The notes under the pieces: model-generated
Told to the model about the DNA's origin: nothing
What the model saw: the letters and a program-made list of their open reading frames with translations, nothing else
Database searches by the model: none
Shown here: positions 34,390-44,610 of the stretch, piece after piece
How positions within the stretch are numbered: the first letter of the stretch is position 1
How the letters are laid out: every line of letters begins with the position of its first letter
Position numbers and translations under genes: made by a program
Assembly: GCA_037355855.1 (NCBI GenBank)
Contig: CM074760.1
Location: 6,192,501 to 6,256,500 of the forward strand
Direction of reading: 5' to 3'
Source of the DNA: Pseudo-nitzschia pungens
Lineage: Eukaryota; Bacillariophyta; Bacillariophyceae; Bacillariales; Bacillariaceae
Length of the DNA stretch: 64,000 nt

Positions 34390-35364
34390 TCATTCGTATC
34401 GCGACCTTACCAATTCGGCACTACTTAAAGGCAAGTCGTCGAGATAGGTATTGAGATCGTCCAACCACCCCAGTTCTTTAATCAAATCCAAAAATATTTC
34501 ATCGCTGTTTCCACTCGCAAAGTAGTCCCGTGCTGGGTAAGGTCCGTAGTCAATGCCAAGCTCTTCCCCAACACGCTCGTTGTTTATCACCACTCGAATT
34601 GTTTCTTCTGGTACCCGATAAACCAGCGAATTAGCCGGAGATACTACAAGTGATGTCCCGGCAACAACAAGAAGGTCGCATGTCTTCAAATCTTCTTCCG
34701 AGTGAACAAAAAATTCTTTTGGTAAGCTTCTTCCAAACAACACTGTCTTTGGCTTTACTTGCGCCTTCCCACAATTCGTGCAAAGTATAGGGGTAGACTT
34801 CGCGGGGGACTCCTTCTCATCCAGGTTGTAGATATCCTTTATCTTCGATTCTACTTGGTCACAAAAATTATCAAAATCCATGTTTGTTCCACATGCTTCA
34901 CACTGTGCCTCGGATATAGTTCCATGAACATTCACAACCTTATCCGGGGGTAGTCCCTTGCACTGTTCTTGCAATCCATCAATGTTTTGAGTGTAAATTC
35001 GAGTCAATTTGTTGTTTGTCTTGACATGCAGTAACTCAAAAAATCTGTGAGCTATAGTAGCCTTCCATTGTTTCTTGCGTGTACCCAAGATAAAGGGTCG
35101 TCGAACTTCTAAGTAGGGAAAACTGTTGTGTTGAAAGATTTCCCAGTTCACTACGTGGGCGGGATCTCGTTCCATGAGCTGCCGTTCCCAAGGCTCGGCA
35201 GTCAGTAGTTCGGGTCGCAATGTATCGTACATTCCTCCCGGAGATCTGAAGTCGGGTATGCCACTTGCGACCGATACGCCTGCACCTGTCAAGACGACAA
35301 TCGATCGACATTCAGGGGAAAGAATTAGACGAGCCAAGCTCGCTATGTCGCTCGGGGTTTTCAT
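34390..35364 (-). CDS. Sirtuin, NAD-dependent protein deacylase (SIR2 family, class I-like)
   Basis: Removes acyl groups from lysine using NAD. Intronless, 324 residues from ATG 35364. Motifs in order: GAGVSVASGIPDFRSPGGMY (NAD-binding), TQNIDGL, catalytic His in NVHGTIS, a zinc site CEACG ... CTNCG, PKTVLFGRSLP, and VVAGTSLVVSPANSL. The wording is closest to SIRT2/SIRT3/Hst2-type proteins. An insert of about 25 residues lies between the two CxxC pairs (DFDNFCDQVESKIKDIYNLD). There is no N-terminal presequence, so a cytosolic or nuclear place is more likely than mitochondrial (inference). Confidence 0.93.
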   Translation of the reverse strand: MKTPSDIASLARLILSPECRSIVVLTGAGVSVASGIPDFRSPGGMYDTLRPELLTAEPWERQLMERDPAHVVNWEIFQHNSFPYLEVRRPFILGTRKKQWKATIAHRFFELLHVKTNNKLTRIYTQNIDGLQEQCKGLPPDKVVNVHGTISEAQCEACGTNMDFDNFCDQVESKIKDIYNLDEKESPAKSTPILCTNCGKAQVKPKTVLFGRSLPKEFFVHSEEDLKTCDLLVVAGTSLVVSPANSLVYRVPEETIRVVINNERVGEELGIDYGPYPARDYFASGNSDEIFLDLIKELGWLDDLNTYLDDLPLSSAELVRSRYE

Positions 35365-36032
35365 TGTATTCAAGCAATGATAATCCGATGTATCGAGAAA
35401 AGACAGACCGCTCCGACTTGTTTGTCAACCGTCAAAGGTTTTTTCGAATCTGATACAGTATGTAAGGAGAACTCTTCTTGAGTCGTGACACACGACAAAG
35501 CATTTTGAGATGAACACTTCTTCCCTCTACAAGATAGAAGTAAGGTTTACTACAGGTACGTTCCCGCATTCAAGCAAGACAAGGCGAGAGAGACTTTTTT
35601 CGGAAGGTTTTACGAAGTAGAAGATTCGATCCAAGATTTTCGCGCAAAAAGAGCACACGTACATGCACAAGTAAGACCTTAGGGTAAGATCTTATTCATC
35701 AAAATGTGTCCGTGTTTTTGGTGTCTCATTTCCCATTTCCGTTAACCTTACGTAAAACCTCACGGGTAATTACAGTACAACGTAAGCTAGTACGACCTTT
35801 AGTATTATCATGATTGGTACTTGTACTAGGTACAGGGTAAGATATTGCTGGTTAGTGTTTGTTCCTGAGGTCCCGACACAGTCGCACCAACCCATAATTC
35901 TTGTTACGAAGCCCATCAATCAACCTCACTGAATTTGTCTTTCTTGTCTTTTGTCGCACCATCAAATTCAAAATCTTTCTATTGCTGACAAAACGTTGAA
36001 TTGGACTGACTCGACAACTTAAAAGTTTGATA
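35365..36032. promoter_or_regulatory. Divergent intergenic region
   Basis: Separates divergent sirtuin and S-formylglutathione hydrolase genes. Holds a CTTACGTAA/GTAAGACCTTAGGGTAAG island at about 35540-35850. No clear core promoter element. Confidence 0.45.
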
Positions 36033-37008
36033 ATGGCGATAGAAATACTCTCAAGAACCCGTGTTGGTTGCGCCGATGGCGGCTTTTACCACCGCGTGAA
36101 ACATGCATCAGCGTCGACCGGAACAGACATGATATTTGGATTGTTTCTCCCGTCAAGTTATAGCAATGATGCTGGGTCGGATGTAACCCCAGTTTTGTTC
36201 TGGTTGAGTGGATTGACGTGCGACGATACCAACTTTGCCAACAAGGCCGGAAGCCGTGCATTTCATCGAGCCGAAAAGGAGAATATTGCTATTGTCATGC
36301 CGGACACATCTCCCCGTGGTGATGGCGTCCCCAATGTCGACTCTTATGATATGGGAATTGGTGCTGGCTTTTATGTCGATGCGACCCAGGAACCGTACAA
36401 GAAAAACTATCAAATGTATTCCTACGTCACAAAAGAACTCCCCTCATTGTTAGAAAAGGAATTCAATGGGTTAGGGAGTCGAGGTTTGAAATCAATCACA
36501 GGACAGTGAGTAAACAATATTTCTCCGCTATAACGCCTTACAGGGCGAGGAATGTTTCTCGCCTCTAATAAAAATCTTTGTTTTTGTCTTCGATAGTTCA
36601 ATGGGTGGACACGGTGCTCTCACAATCGCACTGAAAGAACAAAACGAATGGGTATCTGTCTCTGCATTTGCTCCAATCTGTAACCCAACGAAAGTACCTT
36701 GGGGAGAAAAGGCCTTCACGGCTTACCTCGGAACCATTGAAGCTGGAGAAGCTCACGATGCGTCGTGCTTGCTAAATGAAAAGACATCGTTCGATGAAAT
36801 TCTGATTGAGCAAGGATCGGCCGACGAATTCTTGGAAAAACAACTTACAACAGAAGCGCTGTCGGAAAGTGCGAAACGAGTTGGACAACAGATCACAGTA
36901 AATATGAGAGACGGTTTTGATCACTCATATCACTTCATCGCAGCATTTATCGAAGATCATGTCGTTTTCCACGGAGCCAAGCTCCGTGCCAAGTTGGGAA
37001 AGGCGTGA
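36033..37008 (+). CDS. S-formylglutathione hydrolase (esterase D)
   Basis: Serine hydrolase that converts S-formylglutathione to formate and glutathione, the last step of glutathione-dependent formaldehyde detoxification. Exons 36033-36505 and 36597-37008 give 294 residues, the usual family length. Motifs: PVLFWLSGLTCDDTNF with the oxyanion region, DTSPRG, DSYDMGIGAGFYVDAT, the nucleophile elbow GHSMGGHGAL (split by the intron: CA/T), and the catalytic His in DHSYHFIAAFIEDH. The start is the ATG at 36033; a TTG two codons upstream is not used. Cytosolic, as there is no targeting peptide. Confidence 0.95.
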
Positions 37009-37747
37009 TCGAATCAGATGGTAACGTTGGTTGTGCTTTTCCGTTACTGCAGAAGAAAGCTTGAAATCTCGTTGTCAAACATGAACGAAATCCGGGGTAG
37101 GTCTATCCTTCCTCGCTTGGACAGCACTAAACGTACCGTAGGTAATTCGTGAGCAGAAAATATGGAGTTCAAAAATAATATGCTTACGTGTGATAAATTT
37201 TTTCAAAGAGGTGGGATTGCCATCGACGAAATACATGCATACAAACACATCGCTTGATTGCTCAACTCTCCCGCAACAAACTATGAATACTCCTAGGAAT
37301 GGTTGCCTTGCAGCGATGTGCGCGATTCGACGCTAGATATGAAACGCAAAAGTATTGTAATGCTCTAATGGTCCGCCCTTGGCGGATTTTTGGCACTGCG
37401 ACGACCTTTCGTCTCAAGAGCAAGGTTCAGAAAAGGAGTCCCCGGTTTCAAAGGGACATGTATATCGATGGAAATGACAACCCTGAAGAATGTCGGCCAG
37501 TGGTTCGACTTATGTACGATTTTTTGTTTCCCATTCAATACAGACCATTTCTTTTGCCGTTCTTTCGACCCAAACAATATCGCAGTCGTCGTTGAATTAG
37601 GCAATGAATAACCTGCAAATGAAAGGGCCATTTGCTTGCAGTACAACTCATGATACGCAGGTAAATAAATTTTTTTTAAACCTCTAGCCCCGAGATCAAA
37701 ACATTTTGCAGTGACCGGATTCATAAATCTTGGCATGCTATATTGAT
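37009..37747. other. Convergent intergenic region with overlapping small frames
   Basis: Between the convergent hydrolase and eL38 genes. A 98-codon frame on plus (37299-37595) and a 123-codon frame on minus (37365-37736) overlap each other. Neither has family wording, and the minus one begins only 12 bases past the eL38 stop, so neither is annotated. Confidence 0.4.
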
Positions 37748-37957
37748 TTAGATGTTCTTTCGTTGCAAACCTGGGGGAAGCGATTGCACAAGCTTGTCTG
37801 CTTTCGCGGCATCAGTGACAACCAAAGTGTATAACAATCTCGAGCATCTGATCTTGAACTTTGTTTGAGTGTCTCTCTTTCTGATCTTAACCAACTTGGC
37901 GTCGCTTCTGCGAGCCTTTTGAAGGAAATCACGAATGTCAGTAATTTGCTTTGGCAT
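37748..37957 (-). CDS. RPL38: 60S ribosomal protein eL38
   Basis: 69-residue basic protein of the large ribosomal subunit. The sequence begins [19 protein letters not shown] and ends [15 protein letters not shown], with [21 protein letters not shown] between, which is the full-length eL38 pattern. Single exon, start at ATG 37957. An alternative frame of 79 codons overlapping it is a shadow. Confidence 0.96.
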   Translation of the reverse strand: MPKQITDIRDFLQKARRSDAKLVKIRKRDTQTKFKIRCSRLLYTLVVTDAAKADKLVQSLPPGLQRKNI

Positions 37958-39018
37958 TTTTGTGATCTGACGCTCAAACTTGATCTCTGTGAAGATTTAT
38001 TACAGCAAATGAGTGCGGAAACGGATTAGCGAAAATGTTCGATGCTTGTCTTTGTTTCCCATCGTCGCCCACATTACTCCATCATATCAGTAGGCCACAA
38101 CTTCCATCGAATAGCATCATCATAGGCTTCAATCCCCATTACCATCCACTAGAACATTGATTCACGTCTCCTTAAACCTGCGGCACATCCACACCGTCAC
38201 AAAACCCATGGTTACTTACAGCAAGATTAATGTAGCAACGAGGCGCTTAACGAAGTAAATCACCTTGATCCTTCACGAATGCTTTGCCGCTGTGACTAAC
38301 CACACACACGGTGCTCTCCCTAAAGGAATAGTAAAGCGGTAGGAGGTTAGGGTGACGGACAGACTCACTCAATATGTTTTTTATTTTTTAAACCAGTTTC
38401 GTCCAAAAAAGCTTTGACGCAAAGCCGCCCTTCTGGCGGGTAAGTTAACCTTACCGGGTAACCTTACTTAGTACAGTACAAGTTTATGACCTGGTAAGTT
38501 ACCATAAGGTTTACGGTACGAATGTCGTTTTCCGATGAACGAGCAAGACTGTACCGTATGGGGGGGACTTGTCAATCTTACCGTAGATACCAACAGTAGT
38601 TTTTCACTTTATGTACGACAGATACCATACCATCATACTCTCACTTCTCACTTTTTCACCACTAGAGTTACGAGTAATATTACCGTAAACCTTACTTCGT
38701 AGCTTCGTACAAGTAATTTATCGTACGAGCAAGGTTCACTCCGTCATACGGTAAATCTTACTGTAACCGTTACTGGTAATACCGTAAAAGTGATAATTGT
38801 ACGAGTAACAGAACGAGTAATTATTTGACGATTCTCATACCGGTAGTTAAGGATTACTGGTAAGGTTACTCTCATCTCATCTCAAAACAAAAAAAGGGAA
38901 TTACTTCGTACTTTTTCGGCATTTTGAAACAATTACGGTTTCCCGCACCAAAGGATAGCTAACATAGAGCTGACAATAAAGTCGACTACGAACCATCATC
39001 GTTATCCTCAACAGTACA
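37958..39018. promoter_or_regulatory. Divergent 1.06-kb region with dense word-repeat island
   Basis: Between divergent eL38 and the 2OG-oxygenase-fold gene. The first 400 bases may include an eL38 leader. From about 38440 to 38890 it is the longest and densest island of GTAAG/CTTAC, ACCGG and TACGAAG words in the window. No gene seen. Confidence 0.45.
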
Positions 39019-40134
39019 ATGGCAATAAAGAATGACGCGACCTTGGCCGGGGAGGAAGCGAATGGAGCTGATCACAAGGTCGCCAAACCGAACGAAAAGA
39101 AGAAAATTGCGACATGTCGAGAATATGGCGGCGATGCAAGTCACCTTGTTTATAAATCGGGTATTCCTACGTTGCGTGCCTCGGCGCATCGAGTGAAATC
39201 CAAGAAGAAAAACAGAAAACACGATCCCAAACCATTGGATAGAAACGGGAAAGAGACGGGCACAACGTGGATCCCCGAAGAAGTTCAAGAAGAACAAGTA
39301 TATCCGTATGATATGAATCAATATAATCTCAGGGAAGCAATAATCAATTTGCTTCGGGAGTGTGATCCAGAAATTGTCGGTTCTTTCAAAAGCACCGAAC
39401 ATCACGAAGAAAAATCACCAGAACTGGAAAATCCTGCGCTTCGACTGGAAGATTTTAGAGTTCCTGTAAATTCTGTGTGGCGATCCGTGAACGGTGGGTG
39501 CTGTGAAATGGCGCAAAAATATTTGTCGAACAAAGTGGCCACAAACGAGATTTTCTTGAAAATCTTTGATAGATTCGTTATCGAAGTGGTCCTCCCGTAT
39601 GTCAAAGGACGACTTACTGCTTCTGGTGCTCTTGACAGTGATTCCACCCCGTGTTCATTTTATTATCAGAGGCCGCCAACACTCCGTTTGCAGCCCGGTC
39701 CAGGTGAGTACAACATTCCTCGATAGTTTCGCTTTCGATGCGAACATCCCTCGCCGAATTCTTTTCACATCATTTTTTCTATCTTCATTTTGATAAAAGG
39801 CTGGGCGAAGGTGCGGCCCCACAATGATGCCGAATACGGGCATCAAAATGGGGAACTCAATATGTGGGTCCCTCTCACCGATAGAACATTGACAGGAGTA
39901 GATCTTTGGAGCGAGACAACTTTCGAGGAAGGTGACTATCATCCAATTGTAGCGAACATAGGAGAGGTTATTTCGTGGCATGGATCTTCGCGAAAACATT
40001 ACGTAAACCCCAACGCTTCCGAAAATACTAGGGTATCGCTGGATTTTCGAATAGGAGTGGAAGGATATTTCGATCCACTTTGGGAAATGCAGGGGACCAC
40101 TGATGACCATACCCGCAAAAAGGTAGATATATGA
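39019..40134 (+). CDS. StrG-like 2OG/Fe(II)-dependent oxygenase-fold protein
   Basis: Exons 39019-39703 and 39800-40134 (GT donor, AAG acceptor) give 339 residues. The N-terminal 90 residues are Lys-rich and probably disordered. The second exon holds the likely cupin/double-stranded-helix core: RPHNDAEYGHQNGELNMWVP with an HxD-like pair, WSETTFEEGDYHPI, GEVISWHGSSRKHYV with a distal His, and TRVSLDFRIG with the Arg expected to bind the co-substrate carboxylate. This wording resembles streptomycin-biosynthesis StrG-type proteins found in bacteria and algae. The assignment is by memory of the pattern, and the substrate is unknown. No targeting signal. Confidence 0.68.
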
Positions 40135-41583
40135 TCGGATGTACTTGAGATAAATGCTGTAAGTGAGTATGCGTTTCAAATTTGTAGTCATTTCTTCTCT
40201 GCACTCGTAAGGGGGTTGAGTCGAAACCTGCTATTATTCAGCCACGAGTGCTCTATCAAGTTCGTAGCAACAAGTTCATCACTTCATACTCGCTGATATT
40301 ATTGCCAAAAGGCAATATGGGGGGGAGAAAACATGGTTTTGGTTTCAAAAATGGAAGGTGTAGCGCATCTACGTGCTTGGAGTTTCACACTTGTGAAACA
40401 AAGAGTAATGAGGTCACACTTGCGAAACAAAGAGTGATGAGGAGGAAAATTTCCCTCATAATTTGCATGAGTAATTTGATGGGCATAAAGGTGACAGCCC
40501 TCTTTTCTCATCCCAACTGTCGTCTGTACACATCACCTCGTGTGAGCTCGTTCGTTACTAAAAGATGCTTCTACCTTTTTGCCACAGAATCTCGAACTGC
40601 TTAGGCTAGCGAAGAAGCTTTGTGACCAAGATCAAGAGCACCCTCCTATTGCCCATTGTTATTCTATCGCTCCTTCCAGTATTCGACAACAAATTGCTGT
40701 TAACCAACACCATCAAGAAAGGACCAATATTTGGTGGCCTACTGAACAACAAACTCCATTAATTTCACCATTTGCACATAGTATCTCTGGGAAAACTAGA
40801 AAGTAACAAATCAACATGCCAAGATCTAGAATTTTGCACTGCTTTGAACAAACTTACGCCACCAATGCTGGTTTGAAAACTAGATTGATAGTGATTGTTG
40901 GAAGTGAGTGGTGTTGCCCATGGTTGCTGCAGCTCACAGAAATCCGTGTGTTGGAGGACCTGAGACAAACTGCTGCTGTATGCTAGGCCACAACTTTGTG
41001 CTGTTCCATTACCTGAAAGTGGGTCTGATTCCACTTGCTAACTTCACTTGTTAACTTCTCCTATTCATGCCATTTTTAGTTTTAAATTGTTGAAAATAAA
41101 ACATATTATGGTAGTTCAATTTTTTTGAAATTGTGACATGCATCGGAATTGATTGCGGGGACGATGACGAATGAATCTGAAGTGCCAATACGATTTCAAG
41201 GTAATGTTTACGTACTAGTAGTATCGTACTTGTACGAGTATTCATTCTCAAAATAAATACGAGGTACTAAGTACGAAGTCATACGTACGAGTACGAGTAA
41301 GCTTACTTCGTGCAAGTAATACGAAGTACCGTACACAAAATATTGAATATGAAGTAAGCTAAGGTTACTGAATGATTCGTACGAGTAATTACGTACGTAT
41401 TCAGTATCCAACACCTGTTGATTGATTGATGATGTCAACCCGAATTCGGTGGAAAAATCTTCAGAAATTTCGTTCTCAAATACTACGTAGTAATAATAAC
41501 CAAGTATTCCAAAAAACATGCCCGACATAAAAAGTTTGAGTATTCCATAAGATTACCCGGAACAACGTCTTTCACCCGGCATC
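40135..41583. other. Intergenic spacer of 1.4 kb, possible gene remnants
   Basis: No firm gene. At 40588-40806 a Gln/His-rich frame without ATG (NLELLRLAKKLCDQDQEHP onward) follows a CAG, so it could be an orphan exon. On the minus strand 40765-41034 another frame overlaps its end. From about 41200 to 41420 there is a TACGAAGTA/TACTAGTAC/GTAAGCTTAC island. Confidence 0.35.
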
Positions 41584-42156
41584 ATGGCGTCAACAGACGC
41601 ATGCAACTGTAGAATTATTGTTACTGAGAAGCAACCGGTAACGACTGTTAGGGATCCCTGTGCTCCTCACAATTTTGGCCCCATATCCTACAGGGAAAAA
41701 ACCTTACACACGGCCGAACGCCCTGGACATTTCATAGAAAAGTTCGATTCCAGTATCATTGAGGATTGGATTCGACACGTGAAGAGTAAAGGAATAAGCC
41801 ATGTCTTGATCATAATGGATGACAATGAATTCGATGTTTACGATGTTGACTTGAAAGATTTTTACAGTCAAGCTGGTCTGATAGTTCATCATATACCTTT
41901 TTCATCACAAAACTCTTACGAAAATATAATTGAACTACTCCAAGATCTCGATAAACGAAGAGCGAAAGTTGTAGCTCACTGCAGTGGAGGGAAAGGTAGA
42001 TGTGGAAGGGTGGCATGTGCTTGGATGTGTAAGAAATGGTGTCTGACGCCGTTAGAAGCATCGCAGGAGTTTGTCGATCAGGCAGTCGAAAATGGGCTTT
42101 ACCGGCTAGGTGACGTAGAGAAATTAAAAAAGTGGATTGGGTATGGATCGTGCTAA
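41584..42156 (+). CDS. Small Cys-based protein phosphatase (PTP/dual-specificity-like)
   Basis: Intronless, 190 residues. The signature HCSGGKGRCGR fits the HCx5R phosphatase loop (Cys nucleophile, Arg at +6) followed by a helix VACAWMCKKW. An upstream segment (ISHVLIIMDDNEF ... LIVHHIPFSSQN) fits the PTP general fold and could provide the general acid. The N-terminus (GPISYREKTLHTAERPGH) recalls small PTP-like proteins of archaeal/protist type in which the protein reacts to stress, but I cannot name a closer family. Substrate unknown. No membrane span. Confidence 0.82.
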   Translation: MASTDACNCRIIVTEKQPVTTVRDPCAPHNFGPISYREKTLHTAERPGHFIEKFDSSIIEDWIRHVKSKGISHVLIIMDDNEFDVYDVDLKDFYSQAGLIVHHIPFSSQNSYENIIELLQDLDKRRAKVVAHCSGGKGRCGRVACAWMCKKWCLTPLEASQEFVDQAVENGLYRLGDVEKLKKWIGYGSC

Positions 42157-42397
42157 CAACGATTATATCCTGTCGACGGAACGGTTTTTCTGTGTTTCAT
42201 GTTGGCCACAGCTGTTGATGGCGAAGTGAAAGATAAGGAATCATATCTTTCCATAAACTAGTCATTACACACATGCGGTGTGACTTTATTTTGTTGACAT
42301 GAGATACGTCATGCTTGCACCATTCTATTGCACAATTCTAGTACAGCATTCTAGTCGAGTCAAGTACATAGAAGACAAAAGACACATGTAGTTAGCT

Positions 42398-43611
42398 TCA
42401 ATCCCTATTGTATAGAACTCGATCTGCCAATGCAGCTCCAATTACAGCACCAACGATTGGGGCAAGAATGTACAACCATGAGTTTCTGAACGCTACTGCC
42501 TTCCATCCAGCAAACCAAGCCACAATTCTCGGACCGAAATCCCTCGCTGGGTTGAAACCTGCCTGTGTCAATGGAGCAAAAATTGAGATGAGACCCCCAA
42601 CGGTTAGTCCTATTAGGGGTGGAATAAAACCACTCTTCACTGCATCGTTCTCTGGATGAGTCAAGGCGAAAATGACAAATGCCAAAATGGCAGTCCCAAC
42701 ACTCTCTGCAAGGAATGCTGTGACAGTGGTGACGGGGTATCTAAAGGTGCGATGTCAGACATGAGGAAAGAAATGATGGAATTGCGGACTTCTAGATTAT
42801 CACATCTCTCATAACAGCGACCAACTTACGCGAAGTATTCTCCAAAAGCCTTTGCCGACGCAATACCCGACGCAGCTCCTCGAACGATTCCAGTTTTTGC
42901 TTCAAATGCCGCGATTGAACTGCTGTAAACAATGAAATTCATCCAGCTGCCCAATATTGCACCCAAGCACTGCGAAATACTGTACGGTAGCACCTATACT
43001 TGGCAAGAGAGGCGATTTCAAAATTTTGCTTCAGAAATAATCATAAAGGTTTCCAAATGTTCGTGTTGCATTTCCTTTGCAGCAATTGAGAGGTATGCAT
43101 CAAACCTTACCTTGTTCCAGTTGAATGACTTCGATGGTCGAATCATAGCGAAGGCAATCGAAATGGCAGGATTGAGATGAGCCCCTGAAATACTAGCAGT
43201 AGTACAAATTGCTATTGTTACTGCTATGATCCAAACGGAAGCAATTTGGAAGAGTCCTAAAAGAGAATCAGTGAAAATTGCGCTACTGACAGCTCCAGTT
43301 CCGATGAAAACAATCAAGAAAGTGCCAATCAGCTCAGCAAGCATCTCACGGACGAGACTTTTGGAAGAAGATGATGGCGAAGTACTTTTATCTCCTCCCC
43401 GAAATCTTAAAATCAGACGCGATGTAGTGGCGTCGCTTCTGTCGCTCTCCGTCTCTCTAGCGCTCGACAACGCCATTCTCTGTCTGGATAATTGGCCCGC
43501 CAGTTTCTCATTGACGGAGTTCTTTCCCAATGCTTTCGAAAATGTCAACGCATCAGCCAATACAACAAAGCCAATGCTAACTATAAAAACGAACGGTATT
43601 GAGACTCTCAT
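42398..43611 (-). CDS. Aquaporin / MIP-family channel with N-terminal signal
   Basis: Water or small-solute channel. Exons 43611-43111, 42993-42830 and 42740-42398 join in phase and give 335 residues. Two NPA half-helices are visible: HLNPAIS and GFNPARD, with Asn-Pro-Ala intact in both. Six hydrophobic spans fit: LVREMLAELIGTFLIVFIGT, VWIIAVTIAICTT, CLGAILGSWMNFIVYS, AESVGTAILAFVIFAL, PLIGLTVGGLISIF and LYILAPIVGAVIGAAL. The N-terminus is a cleavable-looking signal peptide (FVFIVSIGFVVLADA) plus a 60-residue Ser/Arg-rich segment containing LILRFRGG, so the channel may lie in a plastid-envelope or endomembrane (inference). The exon 2 segment FEAKTGIVRGAASGIASAK is the loop after span 3. Selectivity-filter residues were not assigned. 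Confidence 0.93.
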
Positions 43612-44396
43612 AACTTTTTCGTCTTTCGTCTTCTACTCCAAAGACACCTGGTATGGTAAAAAATAAAATTGTTTCCCAGAATCGGAGGGCACCATGTAAT
43701 TACAATACACAAGTGAAAGCACGAATATCGATCATCGATCGAAAAAAATCTTTTTTCTCTGTCGATTTCAGAGTTTACGGAAAACTAAAATGGATCACGT
43801 TTACCATAATGGATCAAGTCGAGTGACAGCATCTTTGCTTTTTGCAACATCTCCTTGCATACACCACCTCTGTTCAAAGTAAAGACATCCTCTGTTAGCT
43901 AACACTCTACTCTACAATGCTCTATATTTACTTTTAAACAATCTTGCTTATTCTTCCCTTAGTAAGCTCCAGAATACAGAAATTGGGCCAAAAATTGTGT
44001 GTTTTTGATTGAGTGACAGCATCGAGCCGGCATGGTTTTCCAGCTTGCACGCATGGTTTCCCAGCTTGCGCGCAGTAGAAAGAACATGATAATATTATTA
44101 TTATGATTTATACCGTATGGTACATACATACAAAGAACAACAATTTTCAGACGTCAAGATGCTGTCACTCGATTGTATGGTTGCGTGTAGAAAATGTACC
44201 AGTGTCTACATTGACCATATTGGATCAATTTTTGGGAATTTTGCGACAAAACCACTAACTACAGGGGGCCAAAGCTATGGATGTAAGTCACCAATTTCAA
44301 CAGGAGTTGTTGCAAACAGTCGGTTTGTAGTGTTTATGAACAGGTTGTAACTTTTGTTGAGGAGGTTTCCTTTACTGGAAGGAGGTCTTTGGTCAG
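43612..44396. other. Spacer containing the left half of an interrupted inverted-repeat element
   Basis: No gene. From 43781 it is the left part of an element bounded by inverted repeats (annotated below). A 78-codon plus frame at 44117-44350 has no recognised family and could be a transposase relic. An (A/T)-rich ATTATTATT stretch lies near 44090-44108. Confidence 0.4.
44392..44396. repeat. Target-site duplication, left copy (GTCAG)
   Basis: Five bases directly outside the left LTR, identical to the five bases directly outside the right LTR. This is the length expected for Ty3/gypsy integrases. Confidence 0.93.
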
Positions 44397-44586
44397 TGCC
44401 ATACCCCGGGTCTACTAATGAATAAAGTAGTGATATGCAAATTGTGAGCTCTATTGATTAGTCTATTTGCTAAAGATCCAGCAACCCTCCTGAATCGGCG
44501 ATTCTATCGGATCGCTAATCTTTTCTTTTATCCCTATCCTTAATCCAGTCCCGAGTGGGCTCGTGACTGTATTCCGGTGCACGGCA
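44397..44586 (-). repeat. 3' LTR (190 bp)
   Basis: Starts TGCCATACCCCGGG and ends GGTGCACGGCA in the plus-strand reading, TG...CA ended. Identical by eye to the copy at 50026-50215. Preceded (minus-strand sense) by the polypurine tract. Confidence 0.95.
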
Positions 44587-44600
44587 TGCTCCCCCATGGT
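44587..44600 (-). other. Polypurine tract next to the 3' LTR
   Basis: On the minus strand a short purine-rich stretch containing GGGGGAG lies directly inside the 3' LTR, where second-strand synthesis should be primed. A few pyrimidines lie between it and the LTR, so its exact limits are not certain. Confidence 0.65.
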
Positions 44601-44610
44601 ACTGTTACTT

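Noticed and set aside
37365..37736. 123-codon minus-strand frame
   Set aside because: Starts 12 bases past the eL38 stop and overlaps a plus frame; no family wording.
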